Assembly (NCBI GenBank): GCA_018363335.1 | Contig: JAGZOA010000001.1 | Coordinates: forward strand, 62,001-126,000 | DNA length: 64,000 bases | Reading direction: 5' to 3' | Origin: Haemophilus_D parainfluenzae_Y | GTDB lineage: Bacteria; Pseudomonadota; Gammaproteobacteria; Enterobacterales; Pasteurellaceae | Shown here: positions 17,974-25,662 of the stretch, in pieces | Numbering within the stretch: the stretch's first letter is position 1 | Layout: every line of letters starts with the position of its first letter | The notes under the pieces: generated by a model | What the model was told of the DNA's origin: nothing | The model's database searches: none | Seen by the model: the letters and a program-made list of their open reading frames with translations, nothing else | Made by a program: the position numbers and the translations under genes

Positions 17974-18705
17974 TTATTGCTTTTCAATTTTTGAGATAGT
18001 CTTTTTCAGAGGATCAATCTCAGCCCGAATATGAAAGGCTTTCGCCAAATTTTCTGCATTTAATACGGCTTGCGTTTCACCAACTGCTAACAATTTGCCT
18101 TGTTCTAATAGAATAATTTCATCACAAAATTGATAAGCCAATGAAAGGTGATGAATTGCGACGATGCATGTGTGTTGCGGTGTGAGTGATTTAAGCTGTT
18201 CCATCATATCAATTTGATAATAAGGGTCGAGTGGTGCAATTGGCTCATCGACCAATAAAACAGGGGATTCTTTAATGCAGCAGCGGGCGAGTTGTGCGCG
18301 TGCTTTCTCTCCGCCTGAAAGTTGTTGAAATGGCTTGTCGAGCAAATGCGTTACTGCAAATTTTTCTGAAAACGCTTGAATTTTTGACCGCTCTTTTTCT
18401 TTTGGTAGAGGGGCAGTCAAGCCTAACGCAATCACATCATAAACGGATAAATCCCAATGAATTTGTGTATTTTGTGCAAGGTAAGCAATGTGTTGACTTT
18501 TTTCGGTCGGGTTCATTTTGCTTAATGGTTGATCATCAAACCAAATTTCACCTTGTTTGAGGGGCAAGATACCCGCAATGGTTTTTAATAAGGTAGATTT
18601 TCCCGCACCATTGGCGCCCATAATGCCAATCAATTTACCTGATGGAAGCGTGCAGTTGATGTCATTTAAGCAATAGGATTGGGTGAGTTTTTCAATTCTA
18701 ATCAT
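17974..18705 (-). CDS. ABC transporter ATP-binding protein (BtuD/FecE type)
   Basis: A 243-residue ATPase with Walker A GANGAGKST near residues 30-38, a Q-loop YLAQNTQIHWD, signature LSGGEKARAQLARC near 129, Walker B VLLVDEPIAPLD and a switch histidine in VAIHHLS. This is the family that drives uptake of cobalamin, haem or ferric chelates. The gene overlaps the permease gene by 8 bp, so the two are translationally coupled. Substrate is inferred from the receptor and is uncertain. Confidence 0.92.
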   Translation of the reverse strand: MIRIEKLTQSYCLNDINCTLPSGKLIGIMGANGAGKSTLLKTIAGILPLKQGEIWFDDQPLSKMNPTEKSQHIAYLAQNTQIHWDLSVYDVIALGLTAPLPKEKERSKIQAFSEKFAVTHLLDKPFQQLSGGEKARAQLARCCIKESPVLLVDEPIAPLDPYYQIDMMEQLKSLTPQHTCIVAIHHLSLAYQFCDEIILLEQGKLLAVGETQAVLNAENLAKAFHIRAEIDPLKKTISKIEKQ

Positions 18706-19675
18706 AAATTTTTCTCTGTTGCGTTAATAACATCCAAATCAAGCAAGGGGCACCGATAAGTGCAGTCAATGTGCCGATGTAAATATGTGAGAACAGCGGG
18801 ATATATAAAATGGCTAAATCAGCCAGTAACAGCAATAATGCCCCAATTAACGCACTGGTGAGGTAAAGCTGTGACGGACGAGCTTTTAATAAAATACGGG
18901 CGAAGTGTGGCGCGATTAAGCCGATAAAGCCAATAGTGCCGGTCTGTGGAATGGTTGCCCCAACTAATAAAGCCACACCAAAGGTACTGATGAAAAAGCT
19001 ACGTTTGGGATCTACGCCCATGGTGCTAGCCGTTTCTTCACCAAAGGTGAGTAAATCTAAATATCGGCGGGTGTGGTATAAGCAGAAAATCCCAACCAGA
19101 ACAATCGGAAGTGAAATAAGCAGGGTATCTAATTTCGCCCACATCAACGAGCCTTGTAGCCAACGATAAAGTTCAGCTAATGCCCATGGGCTTTCCGCGT
19201 TGGAAAGCAGTAATGCAATTGCTGACCCAAGTAACATATTTACCGCTAAGCCGCTTAGAATCATCATTGTGGTGCCGTAGTTTTTAGCGATCAAATACAC
19301 GATTAAAAAACTTAAAAGTGCACCAATCACACCACCGGCTAAGAGCAGTGAAAATGGCACGGCAAAATAATAAAGGATAAATACACTAGCTGCTGTTGCG
19401 CCAGCGCTACTGCCGAGTAAGCCTGGACTTGCTAATGGATTTTGAAAAATACCTTGCATTGCATTGCCGGCAATCGCGAGACTTGCTCCCGTTAATAAAG
19501 CTAAGCCAATACGCGGAAAACGAATATCCCACAGCACCATCGAACGCATATCGGTGAGCACGCCATCCGCATTTTTGAGATGCGCGAAATCACCGAGCTG
19601 ATGATAAACTGCAAATCCGTTAATCAACAGCAACGCGAAGAAAAGTGCGGTATTTAATTTTAGTGTTTTGGTCAA
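18698..19675 (-). CDS. FecCD/BtuC-family ABC transporter permease
   Basis: A 325-residue inner-membrane permease with about ten spans. Family marks are the segment DIRFPRIGLALLTGASLAIAG near residues 49-69, NPLASPGLLGSSAGA near 79, and TGTIGFIGLIAPHFARIL near 245, where the conserved G-x-I-x-F-x-G-L-x-x-P-H contacts the ATPase. It serves the ATPase encoded downstream and the binding protein encoded upstream. A MITE-like repeat occupies most of the gap between permease and binding-protein genes. Confidence 0.93.
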   Translation of the reverse strand: MTKTLKLNTALFFALLLINGFAVYHQLGDFAHLKNADGVLTDMRSMVLWDIRFPRIGLALLTGASLAIAGNAMQGIFQNPLASPGLLGSSAGATAASVFILYYFAVPFSLLLAGGVIGALLSFLIVYLIAKNYGTTMMILSGLAVNMLLGSAIALLLSNAESPWALAELYRWLQGSLMWAKLDTLLISLPIVLVGIFCLYHTRRYLDLLTFGEETASTMGVDPKRSFFISTFGVALLVGATIPQTGTIGFIGLIAPHFARILLKARPSQLYLTSALIGALLLLLADLAILYIPLFSHIYIGTLTALIGAPCLIWMLLTQQRKIYD

Positions 19676-19724
19676 TGATCAATTTCCTATGTAATCCAAA
19701 TATCATTTGTTAATTTTATTTTGT

Positions 19725-19894
19725 CAAATCTCCCCTAACCCCTCTTTACTAAAGAGGGGGATTAGAGTGTAGGGACTTATAATTCTGATGGTTTATTCTA
19801 ATCATTTATACATAAAGACATATAAATATGTCATCTAGAGTTAATTTAATAATGGAATTCCCCTCTTTAGTAAAGAGGGGTTAGGGGAGATTTG
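19725..19894. mobile_element. 170-bp MITE-like element with 35-bp terminal inverted repeats
   Basis: The left arm (19725-19759) and right arm (19860-19894) are perfect inverted complements over 35 bp. Each arm contains CAAATCTCCCCTAA followed by a smaller palindrome, CCCCTCTTTACTAAAGAGGGG-like. The AT-rich core holds no ORF. The same arm sequence, with GC in place of AC in the palindrome loop, recurs at 27317-27358 and 27665-27706. It lies inside the transport operon and could form a strong hairpin in the mRNA. Confidence 0.85.
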
Positions 19895-19903
19895 TCAGCT
19901 ACA

Positions 19904-20689
19904 TTATTTTAACTGCTCATAAATCTTCTCCACCCCTTGCCACACGCCGTGATCGAAACAATAGGTATATTTCATCGGGATGCTGACAAGCGGTTGGTTT
20001 TTGAAAAAATCTTGCAATATAGGGTGGTGCAGTAATTCAGCTTGTGTATTGTAACCTTGTTTGTCAGTCAGTGAAATGAGCACATTCGGTTGGCTTAAAA
20101 TCACTTTTTCTAACGAGAAATTTTGTGTGGTAAGTGGTGTTTTTAACGGTGTTAATCCGAGTAAACTTAACAGCACGGGATATTGCGGATAATAACTTTC
20201 TACCACACCAGTTTCTGACAAAATCAGTGTATCAGTAAGTGGTCGATTTAAGTGAACGTTTTGTGATTTTAGTTTTTTTACTAAATCTGCCGCCTTTTGC
20301 TCATTACTCAGTTGCTTGCCTAAGTCTAGAATCAGCGCAAATAATTCATCAGGCGTTTGTGGACTGTCGTTAATCGGGATAATCTTCACACCGAGTTTTT
20401 TCAGCTCCGCGACTAATTGTGGATAAAAGGTTTCGTTAATCAGAATCGTTTTATCCAAATAGGGCAATAATTCCGTTAATTGCGGTTCTAGCACAGGTTT
20501 ATCGGTATTGATTTTGTCTAACATCATCAACGGTTTTTTCGAATAAGGCGATTGAGCAGCAATTTGCGAAGGCTCAGCCAGTTCGATAAGTAGTCTGTCG
20601 CTGCAAAGCGTAAGCGAGACAAATTGTTCCGAAGCCTGAGCGGTAAACGGAAGGAAAAGTGCGGTTAAAATTAAGCGAGTTTTTTGCAT
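19904..20689 (-). CDS. Periplasmic substrate-binding protein of the BtuB-linked ABC system
   Basis: A 261-residue protein with a signal peptide (MQKTRLILTALFLPFTAQA) followed by QFVSLTLCSDRLLIELAEPSQIAA. This is the pattern of class III (BtuF/FhuD-like) binding proteins, which have two lobes joined by a long helix. It should deliver the receptor's ligand to the permease. No convincing Shine-Dalgarno site precedes the ATG. The sequence before it contains GATAATGATA, similar to half of a Fur box. The ligand could be cobalamin, haem or an iron chelate; sequence alone does not decide. Confidence 0.82.
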   Translation of the reverse strand: MQKTRLILTALFLPFTAQASEQFVSLTLCSDRLLIELAEPSQIAAQSPYSKKPLMMLDKINTDKPVLEPQLTELLPYLDKTILINETFYPQLVAELKKLGVKIIPINDSPQTPDELFALILDLGKQLSNEQKAADLVKKLKSQNVHLNRPLTDTLILSETGVVESYYPQYPVLLSLLGLTPLKTPLTTQNFSLEKVILSQPNVLISLTDKQGYNTQAELLHHPILQDFFKNQPLVSIPMKYTYCFDHGVWQGVEKIYEQLK

Positions 20690-20690
20690 A

Positions 20691-20704
20691 TAGATAATGA
20701 TACG
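20691..20704 (-). promoter_or_regulatory. Weak Fur-box-like sequence at the binding-protein gene
   Basis: GATAATGATA (20693-20702) matches the first ten bases of the canonical Fur box, but the second half does not follow. It overlaps the translation-initiation region, so if bound it could repress. Confidence 0.25.
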
Positions 20705-20723
20705 CTACGTCATCAAGAATGTA

Positions 20724-20744
20724 AAAAGGCGTGCTAAGCACGCC
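20724..20744 (-). terminator. Terminator of the TonB-dependent receptor gene
   Basis: GGCGTGC (20728-20734) and GCACGCC (20738-20744) form a 7-bp stem with a TAA loop. On the minus strand the stem is followed by TTTTT, so it ends receptor transcription before the binding-protein gene. Confidence 0.8.
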
Positions 20745-20762
20745 CTTGTTAGTGAGTAATAA

Positions 20763-22685
20763 TTAGAACGAGCCTTTCAACCCAACGTAAACATTACGAC
20801 CTTCTTGGCCATAGCCCAGTACGTTTTCATATTTTTTATTGAATACGTTGTTAAGGTTCGCGTAAATCGTCAAGCTATCCGCCACTTTATAGTTCACGCC
20901 TAAGTTTGCCAAGGTGTAAGATGGCAATTTCACTTTATGTGTGCTGTAAGTTGGTGAATAGTAGGTATCCATGCGTTTTCCTGTGTAAGATACATTTACA
21001 TCCGCACCCAATTTTTCAGTGATTTGGTATGCTAAGCCCGCGTTTGCTAAATGTTTTGGACGACGTGCTAATTCAGCACCTTTGCTGTCTCGGGTTTGCG
21101 TGTAGGTGTAGTTTGCATAAGAGGTTAATGCATCGGTGATTTTACCGTTGTAAGCCACTTCAACACCTTTCACTTTGCTCTTACCTTCAAGGTTTACGGC
21201 ACGGCTTGCATAAGTGGTAAAGTTGATGATTTCGCTGCTAATCGCATTTTTCACGTTGCGAGCGAAATAAGTCACATCAAAGCTATGACGACCATCATTG
21301 GTTTCAAATAATAAACCAACATCGCCACCTAAACTTTTCTCAGGTTGTAAGTTCGGGTTGCCGATATAGCGCGCATTGTAGCCGTAATATTCCGTGATTG
21401 TTGGGTTTTGAATTGCTGAACCGAAACTTGCATGTGCTTTCACATTATTGTGTAAACGGTAAGCGCCTGCAATACGGCCTGTCCATGAGTTTTCGTATTC
21501 AGAGCTGTCAGTGTAACGACCACTAATATTTAAGCTATGATCTGCATCGTGCAATAAGCGATATTCTGCCGCTAAGCTTTTCTCAACCAGTTTTTTATTA
21601 CCTGCATTATTGAAATAAGACGAGTTGAAATTTGTTTTTTGATAGTCAGTTAAGAAGCTTAAACCTTGTGTGAGTGTGCCTTCACGATCGAAATTGACAT
21701 CTAATTGATAGTTCGCATTGAGTTTTTTCGCATCGTAAGCCGATGTGTAGCCAATGGTATCGCTGTCAGTTTTGAGATGGCTTACCCCAACCTTGTGTTT
21801 AAGCAATTCATCATCGTTACCCAAGAAACCACTTAATTTGAACAAGGTGTCACGTGTGCGAGTGTAGTGGCCTTTTTCATCCGTTGCACTGTTATCAAAG
21901 TTAGCAGTTTGGCTGCTGTGAGAGGTTAAGAAATCAAAACCTTTTTGGTTATCGTCATAGCCGAAACGAAAAGAGGCATTATCACGGTGGAATTTATCGC
22001 GTTCGCTTGAACCACCGGTACTTACCGCTGTGCCATCTTGCGCGGTATAGTTAAATCGGTTTTTGCTGAGTGCTGAAATGCCTTTGGTATGGTGGCTGTC
22101 ACCGTGTAAAGCGTAATAGAAACCATTATTTGAGCCTGAAAGGGTTAATGAACCATCTACCGTACGATTAGAGCCTGTGCCAAAATCGTAATCGACGTTG
22201 AAGGTTTTACCTTTTTCTAAGCCTTTCTTCGTGGTGATATAAATCACACCACCCATCGCATCACTTCCCCAAAGAGCGGATTGCTCGCCGCGCAATACTT
22301 CGATGCGGTCAATATTGCTTAATGCTAAGCCACCGAAATCAAAGCCATAACCAGAAACTGGGTTCACTTTCACGCCATCAATAATCACTGCAGTGTGGTT
22401 TGCATCCGCACCACGTAAGAATACATTAGTTAATGTGCCACGACCGCCCGACGTGCTAACGGCTAAACTTGGCACAGTTTTCAACACATCACTGACATAA
22501 GTTGCACCACGCTGTGCAAAATCTTTTTCAGTTAAAACAGTAACAGATGAGGCGGTTTGATGAAGGCTAGTTGGTGTTGCTGATGCTGAATAGACGTTAA
22601 TCACATCTAATTTTGCCACGTCTTCAGCCGCAGCTAATGCTGGAATCGCTAATAAAATCGCTGAAGTAATCACATTTTTTTTCAT
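20763..22685 (-). CDS. TonB-dependent outer-membrane receptor (BtuB-like)
   Basis: A 640-residue receptor with signal peptide MKKNVITSAILLAIPALAAA, TonB box LDVINVYS, and plug domain (NVFLRGADANHTAVIIDGVKV, then IDRIEVLRGEQSALWGSDAMGGVIYITTKKG). The beta-barrel ends in a C-terminal phenylalanine (GLKGSF). The plug resembles BtuB, but Haemophilus receptors of this build may carry other chelates. I chose the ATG at 22685 because the longer frame (to 22751) adds 22 residues ahead of a good signal peptide. It is transcribed alone, with its own terminator. No cobalamin-riboswitch B12 box is visible upstream; an inverted repeat is. Confidence 0.87.
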   Translation of the reverse strand: MKKNVITSAILLAIPALAAAEDVAKLDVINVYSASATPTSLHQTASSVTVLTEKDFAQRGATYVSDVLKTVPSLAVSTSGGRGTLTNVFLRGADANHTAVIIDGVKVNPVSGYGFDFGGLALSNIDRIEVLRGEQSALWGSDAMGGVIYITTKKGLEKGKTFNVDYDFGTGSNRTVDGSLTLSGSNNGFYYALHGDSHHTKGISALSKNRFNYTAQDGTAVSTGGSSERDKFHRDNASFRFGYDDNQKGFDFLTSHSSQTANFDNSATDEKGHYTRTRDTLFKLSGFLGNDDELLKHKVGVSHLKTDSDTIGYTSAYDAKKLNANYQLDVNFDREGTLTQGLSFLTDYQKTNFNSSYFNNAGNKKLVEKSLAAEYRLLHDADHSLNISGRYTDSSEYENSWTGRIAGAYRLHNNVKAHASFGSAIQNPTITEYYGYNARYIGNPNLQPEKSLGGDVGLLFETNDGRHSFDVTYFARNVKNAISSEIINFTTYASRAVNLEGKSKVKGVEVAYNGKITDALTSYANYTYTQTRDSKGAELARRPKHLANAGLAYQITEKLGADVNVSYTGKRMDTYYSPTYSTHKVKLPSYTLANLGVNYKVADSLTIYANLNNVFNKKYENVLGYGQEGRNVYVGLKGSF

Positions 22686-22760
22686 TTTAAAATCCCTAGG
22701 ATAAAAGTCTGTATAAAAGCGCCAGCAGTTTACACATTTGAGGCTTGGCAAGCAAATCTC

Positions 22761-22785
22761 TCATGATGAAAATAACTCATCATGA
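22761..22785 (-). promoter_or_regulatory. 9-bp inverted repeat upstream of the receptor gene (possible operator)
   Basis: TCATGATGA (22761-22769) and TCATCATGA (22777-22785) are perfect inverted complements separated by 7 bases, about 75 bp upstream of the receptor start. Symmetric half-sites at this spacing fit a dimeric regulator. The divergent glyQ start is about 130 bp away. Confidence 0.5.
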
Positions 22786-22912
22786 AAATGAATGAAATTT
22801 AAGAGAAATAAAAAATTTAAGGATTTTTCTGACCGCACTTTTTCGCCTTTATCCGCCTTATAGTTTCAAGTATAATGCCTGTATTTTTCATCACATTGTT
22901 ATTAAAAAAATT

Positions 22913-23821
22913 ATGAGTACAAAATTCAACGTAAAAACATTCCAAGGCATGATTTTAGCCTTGCAAGAATATTGGGCAAATCAAGGCTGTACCGTGGTGC
23001 AACCTTTTGATATGGAAGTGGGCGCAGGGACTTCTCACCCAATGACTGCATTACGCGCATTAGGCCCTGAGCCAATGGCATTTGCTTATGTGCAACCTTC
23101 ACGTCGTCCGACCGATGGTCGTTATGGCGAAAACCCAAACCGTTTACAACATTACTATCAATTCCAAGTGGTGATTAAACCGTCTCCAGACAACATTCAA
23201 GAACTCTATTTAGGTTCCCTTGAAATGCTCGGTTTTGATCCAACACAAAACGACATCCGTTTCGTGGAAGATAACTGGGAAAACCCAACCTTAGGTGCTT
23301 GGGGTTTAGGCTGGGAAGTGTGGTTAAATGGTATGGAAGTCACCCAGTTTACCTATTTCCAACAAGTGGGTGGCTTAGAATGTAAACCGGTAACAGGTGA
23401 AGTAACTTACGGTTTAGAGCGTTTAGCCATGTACATCCAAGGCGTGGATTCTGTGTATGACTTAGTTTGGTCTGATGGCCCGCTTGGCAAAACCACTTAC
23501 GGTGATGTATTCCACCAAAATGAAGTAGAGCAATCAACTTACAACTTTGAATACGCCGATACTGATTTCTTATTCTACTGCTTCGATCAATACGAAAAAG
23601 AAGCGAAAAGTTTATTAGAATTAGAACGTCCGTTACCATTACCGGCTTACGAGCGCATTTTAAAAGCCGCACACAGCTTCAACTTGTTAGATGCACGTAA
23701 AGCGATTTCGGTTACAGAGCGTCAACGCTATATTTTACGTATTCGTGCATTAACCAAAGGGGTGGCAGAAGCGTATTATGCAAGCCGTGAAGCCTTAGGT
23801 TTCCCAGGTTGTAAAAAATAA
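22913..23821 (+). CDS. glyQ: Glycyl-tRNA synthetase alpha subunit
   Basis: A 302-residue alpha subunit of the bacterial alpha2-beta2 GlyRS, which carries the aminoacylation active site. It starts with FNVKTFQGMILALQEYWANQGC and contains QPFDMEVGAGTSHPMT, RRPTDGRYGENPNR and the class II motif 3-like GGLECKPVTGEVTYGLERLAMYIQG. Length is normal. The beta subunit gene glyS lies about 3.9 kb downstream, with six small genes and repeats in between. No ribosome-binding site of note is visible. Confidence 0.98.
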   Translation: MSTKFNVKTFQGMILALQEYWANQGCTVVQPFDMEVGAGTSHPMTALRALGPEPMAFAYVQPSRRPTDGRYGENPNRLQHYYQFQVVIKPSPDNIQELYLGSLEMLGFDPTQNDIRFVEDNWENPTLGAWGLGWEVWLNGMEVTQFTYFQQVGGLECKPVTGEVTYGLERLAMYIQGVDSVYDLVWSDGPLGKTTYGDVFHQNEVEQSTYNFEYADTDFLFYCFDQYEKEAKSLLELERPLPLPAYERILKAAHSFNLLDARKAISVTERQRYILRIRALTKGVAEAYYASREALGFPGCKK

Positions 23822-23843
23822 GGCGAAAAACGACCGCACTTTA

Positions 23844-23875
23844 AGCATTAACCCAATGAAGCATCAACCCAATGA
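23844..23875 (+). repeat. 16-bp tandem repeat after glyQ
   Basis: Two adjacent 16-bp units (23844-23859 and 23860-23875) differ at one base and begin AGCAT-N-AACCC. They lie in the short glyQ to nitrobindin-like gap, just before the ribosome-binding site AAGGAG. Confidence 0.7.
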
Positions 23876-23890
23876 TATAAGGAGAAAATG

Positions 23891-24541
23891 ATGAAAGATT
23901 TTCAATACCCAGACGATATTTATACTGAAGCAGAAACTGATCCTAATACACTCGCGAATTTAGGCCCATTGGCTAGATTAGCAGGTGTTTGGGAAGGTAA
24001 GCGTGGTGTGGATATCAACCCGAAAGCAGAAGGTCCAGAAAAAGATCCTTATATCGAACGTTACGAAGCTCATCCAACTGATGGTCAAACCAATGGGCCG
24101 CAACTCTATTATGGATTGCGTTATCACACTCATATTGTTGAGCCAGGCGAAGTGGAAACATTCCACGATCAAGTCGGTTATTGGTTATGGGAACCTGAAA
24201 CAGGCAATATTTTATTAACTGGTAGCATTCCACGCGGCCAAACGTTTATTGCTGTCGGTAATGCACCGGCTGATGCAAAAGAGTTTACTGTAAAAGCGGT
24301 ACGCGGTTCACTAACAAACGGTATTATTTCGAATCCGTTCTTGGAGCGTTCATTTACCACGGAAAGTTTTGAAATGACGGTGAAATTCCATGATGATGGC
24401 AGTTGGTCATATGATCAAACCACTATCCTGATTATCCCGAATTATGATGCGCCATTTGAACATCGTGATCGTAACCGCTTAACCAAAATTGGCGAACCGA
24501 AATTGAACCCAACTGCGGCAGCAGAACAAGAAGGTGAATAA
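23891..24541 (+). CDS. Nitrobindin-like / THAP4-type heme-binding beta-barrel protein
   Basis: A 216-residue protein with no signal peptide. GPLARLAGVWEGKRGVD near residue 23 gives the G-x-W-x-G pattern of the FABP-like nitrobindin/THAP4 fold (PF08768). Further strands include YYGLRYHTHIVEPGEVETFHDQVGYW, ETGNILLTGSIPRGQTF and a C-terminal RDRNRLTKI. Relatives bind ferric heme and react with NO or peroxynitrite; whether this one does is untested. I prefer the second ATG (23891), six bases after AAGGAG, over 23888. It overlaps the next start by one base. Confidence 0.78.
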   Translation: MKDFQYPDDIYTEAETDPNTLANLGPLARLAGVWEGKRGVDINPKAEGPEKDPYIERYEAHPTDGQTNGPQLYYGLRYHTHIVEPGEVETFHDQVGYWLWEPETGNILLTGSIPRGQTFIAVGNAPADAKEFTVKAVRGSLTNGIISNPFLERSFTTESFEMTVKFHDDGSWSYDQTTILIIPNYDAPFEHRDRNRLTKIGEPKLNPTAAAEQEGE

Positions 24542-24798
24542 TGAAACCCATTCTTTATTATGCGGCAGATTGCCCAGATACAGCGCCATTTGTCGCAGAG
24601 TTAAAACGCTTAGGCGTGGATTATGAGTCAGTGGAAGTATTATCTTCCATTCCAAACTTGAAACAATGGTTGCGTTTGCGTGATCGTCACGCCGCATTTG
24701 ATGATGCAAAAGCACAAGGCTATGCAGGCTTTCCAGCATTATTGTTAGATGACGACCGTGTTATTTTAGATGAATCCAAATTAAAAGAGATTTTTTAA
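24541..24798 (+). CDS. Glutaredoxin-related protein, short
   Basis: An 85-residue protein with the start of a thioredoxin fold: KPILYYAADCPDTAPFVAELKRLGVDYESVEV. The C-P-D-T motif sits where glutaredoxins have C-P-Y-C, so only the first cysteine is kept, which suggests a monothiol or binding role rather than disulfide exchange. GYAGFPALLLDD matches the cis-proline strand region. Its ATG overlaps the upstream TAA, so it is coupled to the nitrobindin-like gene. The pairing with a candidate heme/NO protein suggests a redox-linked role, which is inference. Confidence 0.65.
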   Translation: MKPILYYAADCPDTAPFVAELKRLGVDYESVEVLSSIPNLKQWLRLRDRHAAFDDAKAQGYAGFPALLLDDDRVILDESKLKEIF

Positions 24799-24799
24799 A

Positions 24800-25207
24800 A
24801 TGATGAAAAAAACCTTAGCCCTTGCAACTTTTGCCATGATTTTGACCGCTTGTAGTCATGCACAATCTCAAGGTGAAATGTTGTGTCTGGACAAAGGGAA
24901 ATCAGATGCTCACGGTTGCTTTCAAAATTTAGGAGAGTCTTACTCTTATTTGAAAAAAGCTTGCGTGCAAGTGTTTGATGTGGCGGATATTAAGCTAGAC
25001 GATCCTGCCAATAAAACTCAAACGGTGTACGGCATTCTTTCAGAAGAGGTGTACGGCATTCTTTCAGAAGATAAGCAACAGGTTGAAGTGTTTGCTTCTG
25101 ATTTGCCTGAAAACACGATTTTAGAGGCAGTCAAAGGCGGCTATGTGTCCAAAGACGGCAAAGTGCGTTTAATGAAAACCAAGAAAAGTTGGAAAATTCG
25201 TAAGTAA
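24800..25207 (+). CDS. Small lipoprotein with an internal 8-residue duplication
   Basis: A 135-residue protein (134 if it starts at the second ATG, 24803) with a lipoprotein signal: hydrophobic stretch, then ILTACS, where the cysteine would be lipidated. The mature part contains a perfect tandem repeat of VYGILSEE/D, encoded by two identical 24-bp units at 25024-25047 and 25048-25071. Four cysteines remain in the mature protein. I recognise no functional family. Its stop overlaps the next gene's start. Confidence 0.75.
   Translation: MMKKTLALATFAMILTACSHAQSQGEMLCLDKGKSDAHGCFQNLGESYSYLKKACVQVFDVADIKLDDPANKTQTVYGILSEEVYGILSEDKQQVEVFASDLPENTILEAVKGGYVSKDGKVRLMKTKKSWKIRK
25024..25071 (+). repeat. 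24-bp perfect in-frame tandem duplication
   Basis: Two identical adjacent 24-bp units (25024-25047 and 25048-25071), each beginning GGTGTACGG, add eight residues to the lipoprotein without breaking the frame. Identity of the copies points to a recent slippage event. Confidence 0.95.
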
Positions 25208-25653
25208 TGAAGAAAGTCAGTTTTTTGCAATTTTTATTTAGAATTGGTGATGACTATTTAATGTTTTTGCGAAATTTAACACCCGCTGTGTTGTTTTTAT
25301 CACTCGCGTTATTTATGTATTCTGAGCTGAATTGGACACATTGGGCGTGGAGTAATGTGCTAGTGCTGTTTTTAAGTTTGGCTTCAGGATTTATTGCACT
25401 CAGCGTCATGGCAATAAATACTGTCGCTTTTGTACGTAAGATGCTGAAAACCTTAAGAACACTAAGCGGAGAGAGCGAACTTGATGAAAATATTGGTACG
25501 CTCGCATTATTTAAAATGCTCTGGGTGGAGAGCAACAGTAAACAACTAATCTTTTTTGCGGTAGTCAATATTGTTGCAGTATTTATGGTGTTAGTTTACG
25601 GCACCAAATATGCCTTGAATTTTTATAGCTCAATTTCAACATTAAATGATTAA
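25207..25653 (+). CDS. Hypothetical inner-membrane protein, three or four spans
   Basis: A 148-residue protein with hydrophobic segments at about residues 23-40, 46-75 and 115-140, and a charged loop at about 78-108 (KMLKTLRTLSGESELDEN). The gene overlaps the lipoprotein gene by one base, so the two are probably expressed together. No family is recognised. The intact frame, coding-like composition and coupling support a real gene. Confidence 0.7.
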   Translation: MKKVSFLQFLFRIGDDYLMFLRNLTPAVLFLSLALFMYSELNWTHWAWSNVLVLFLSLASGFIALSVMAINTVAFVRKMLKTLRTLSGESELDENIGTLALFKMLWVESNSKQLIFFAVVNIVAVFMVLVYGTKYALNFYSSISTLND

Positions 25654-25662
25654 GTCTCGAAT

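Noticed and set aside
22686..22751. N-terminal extension of the TonB-dependent receptor
   Set aside because: The extra 22 residues precede a perfectly good signal peptide starting at the ATG at 22685.
22686..22912. Cobalamin riboswitch upstream of the BtuB-like gene
   Set aside because: No B12 box-like sequence or suitable leader structure could be seen; only a 9-bp inverted repeat.
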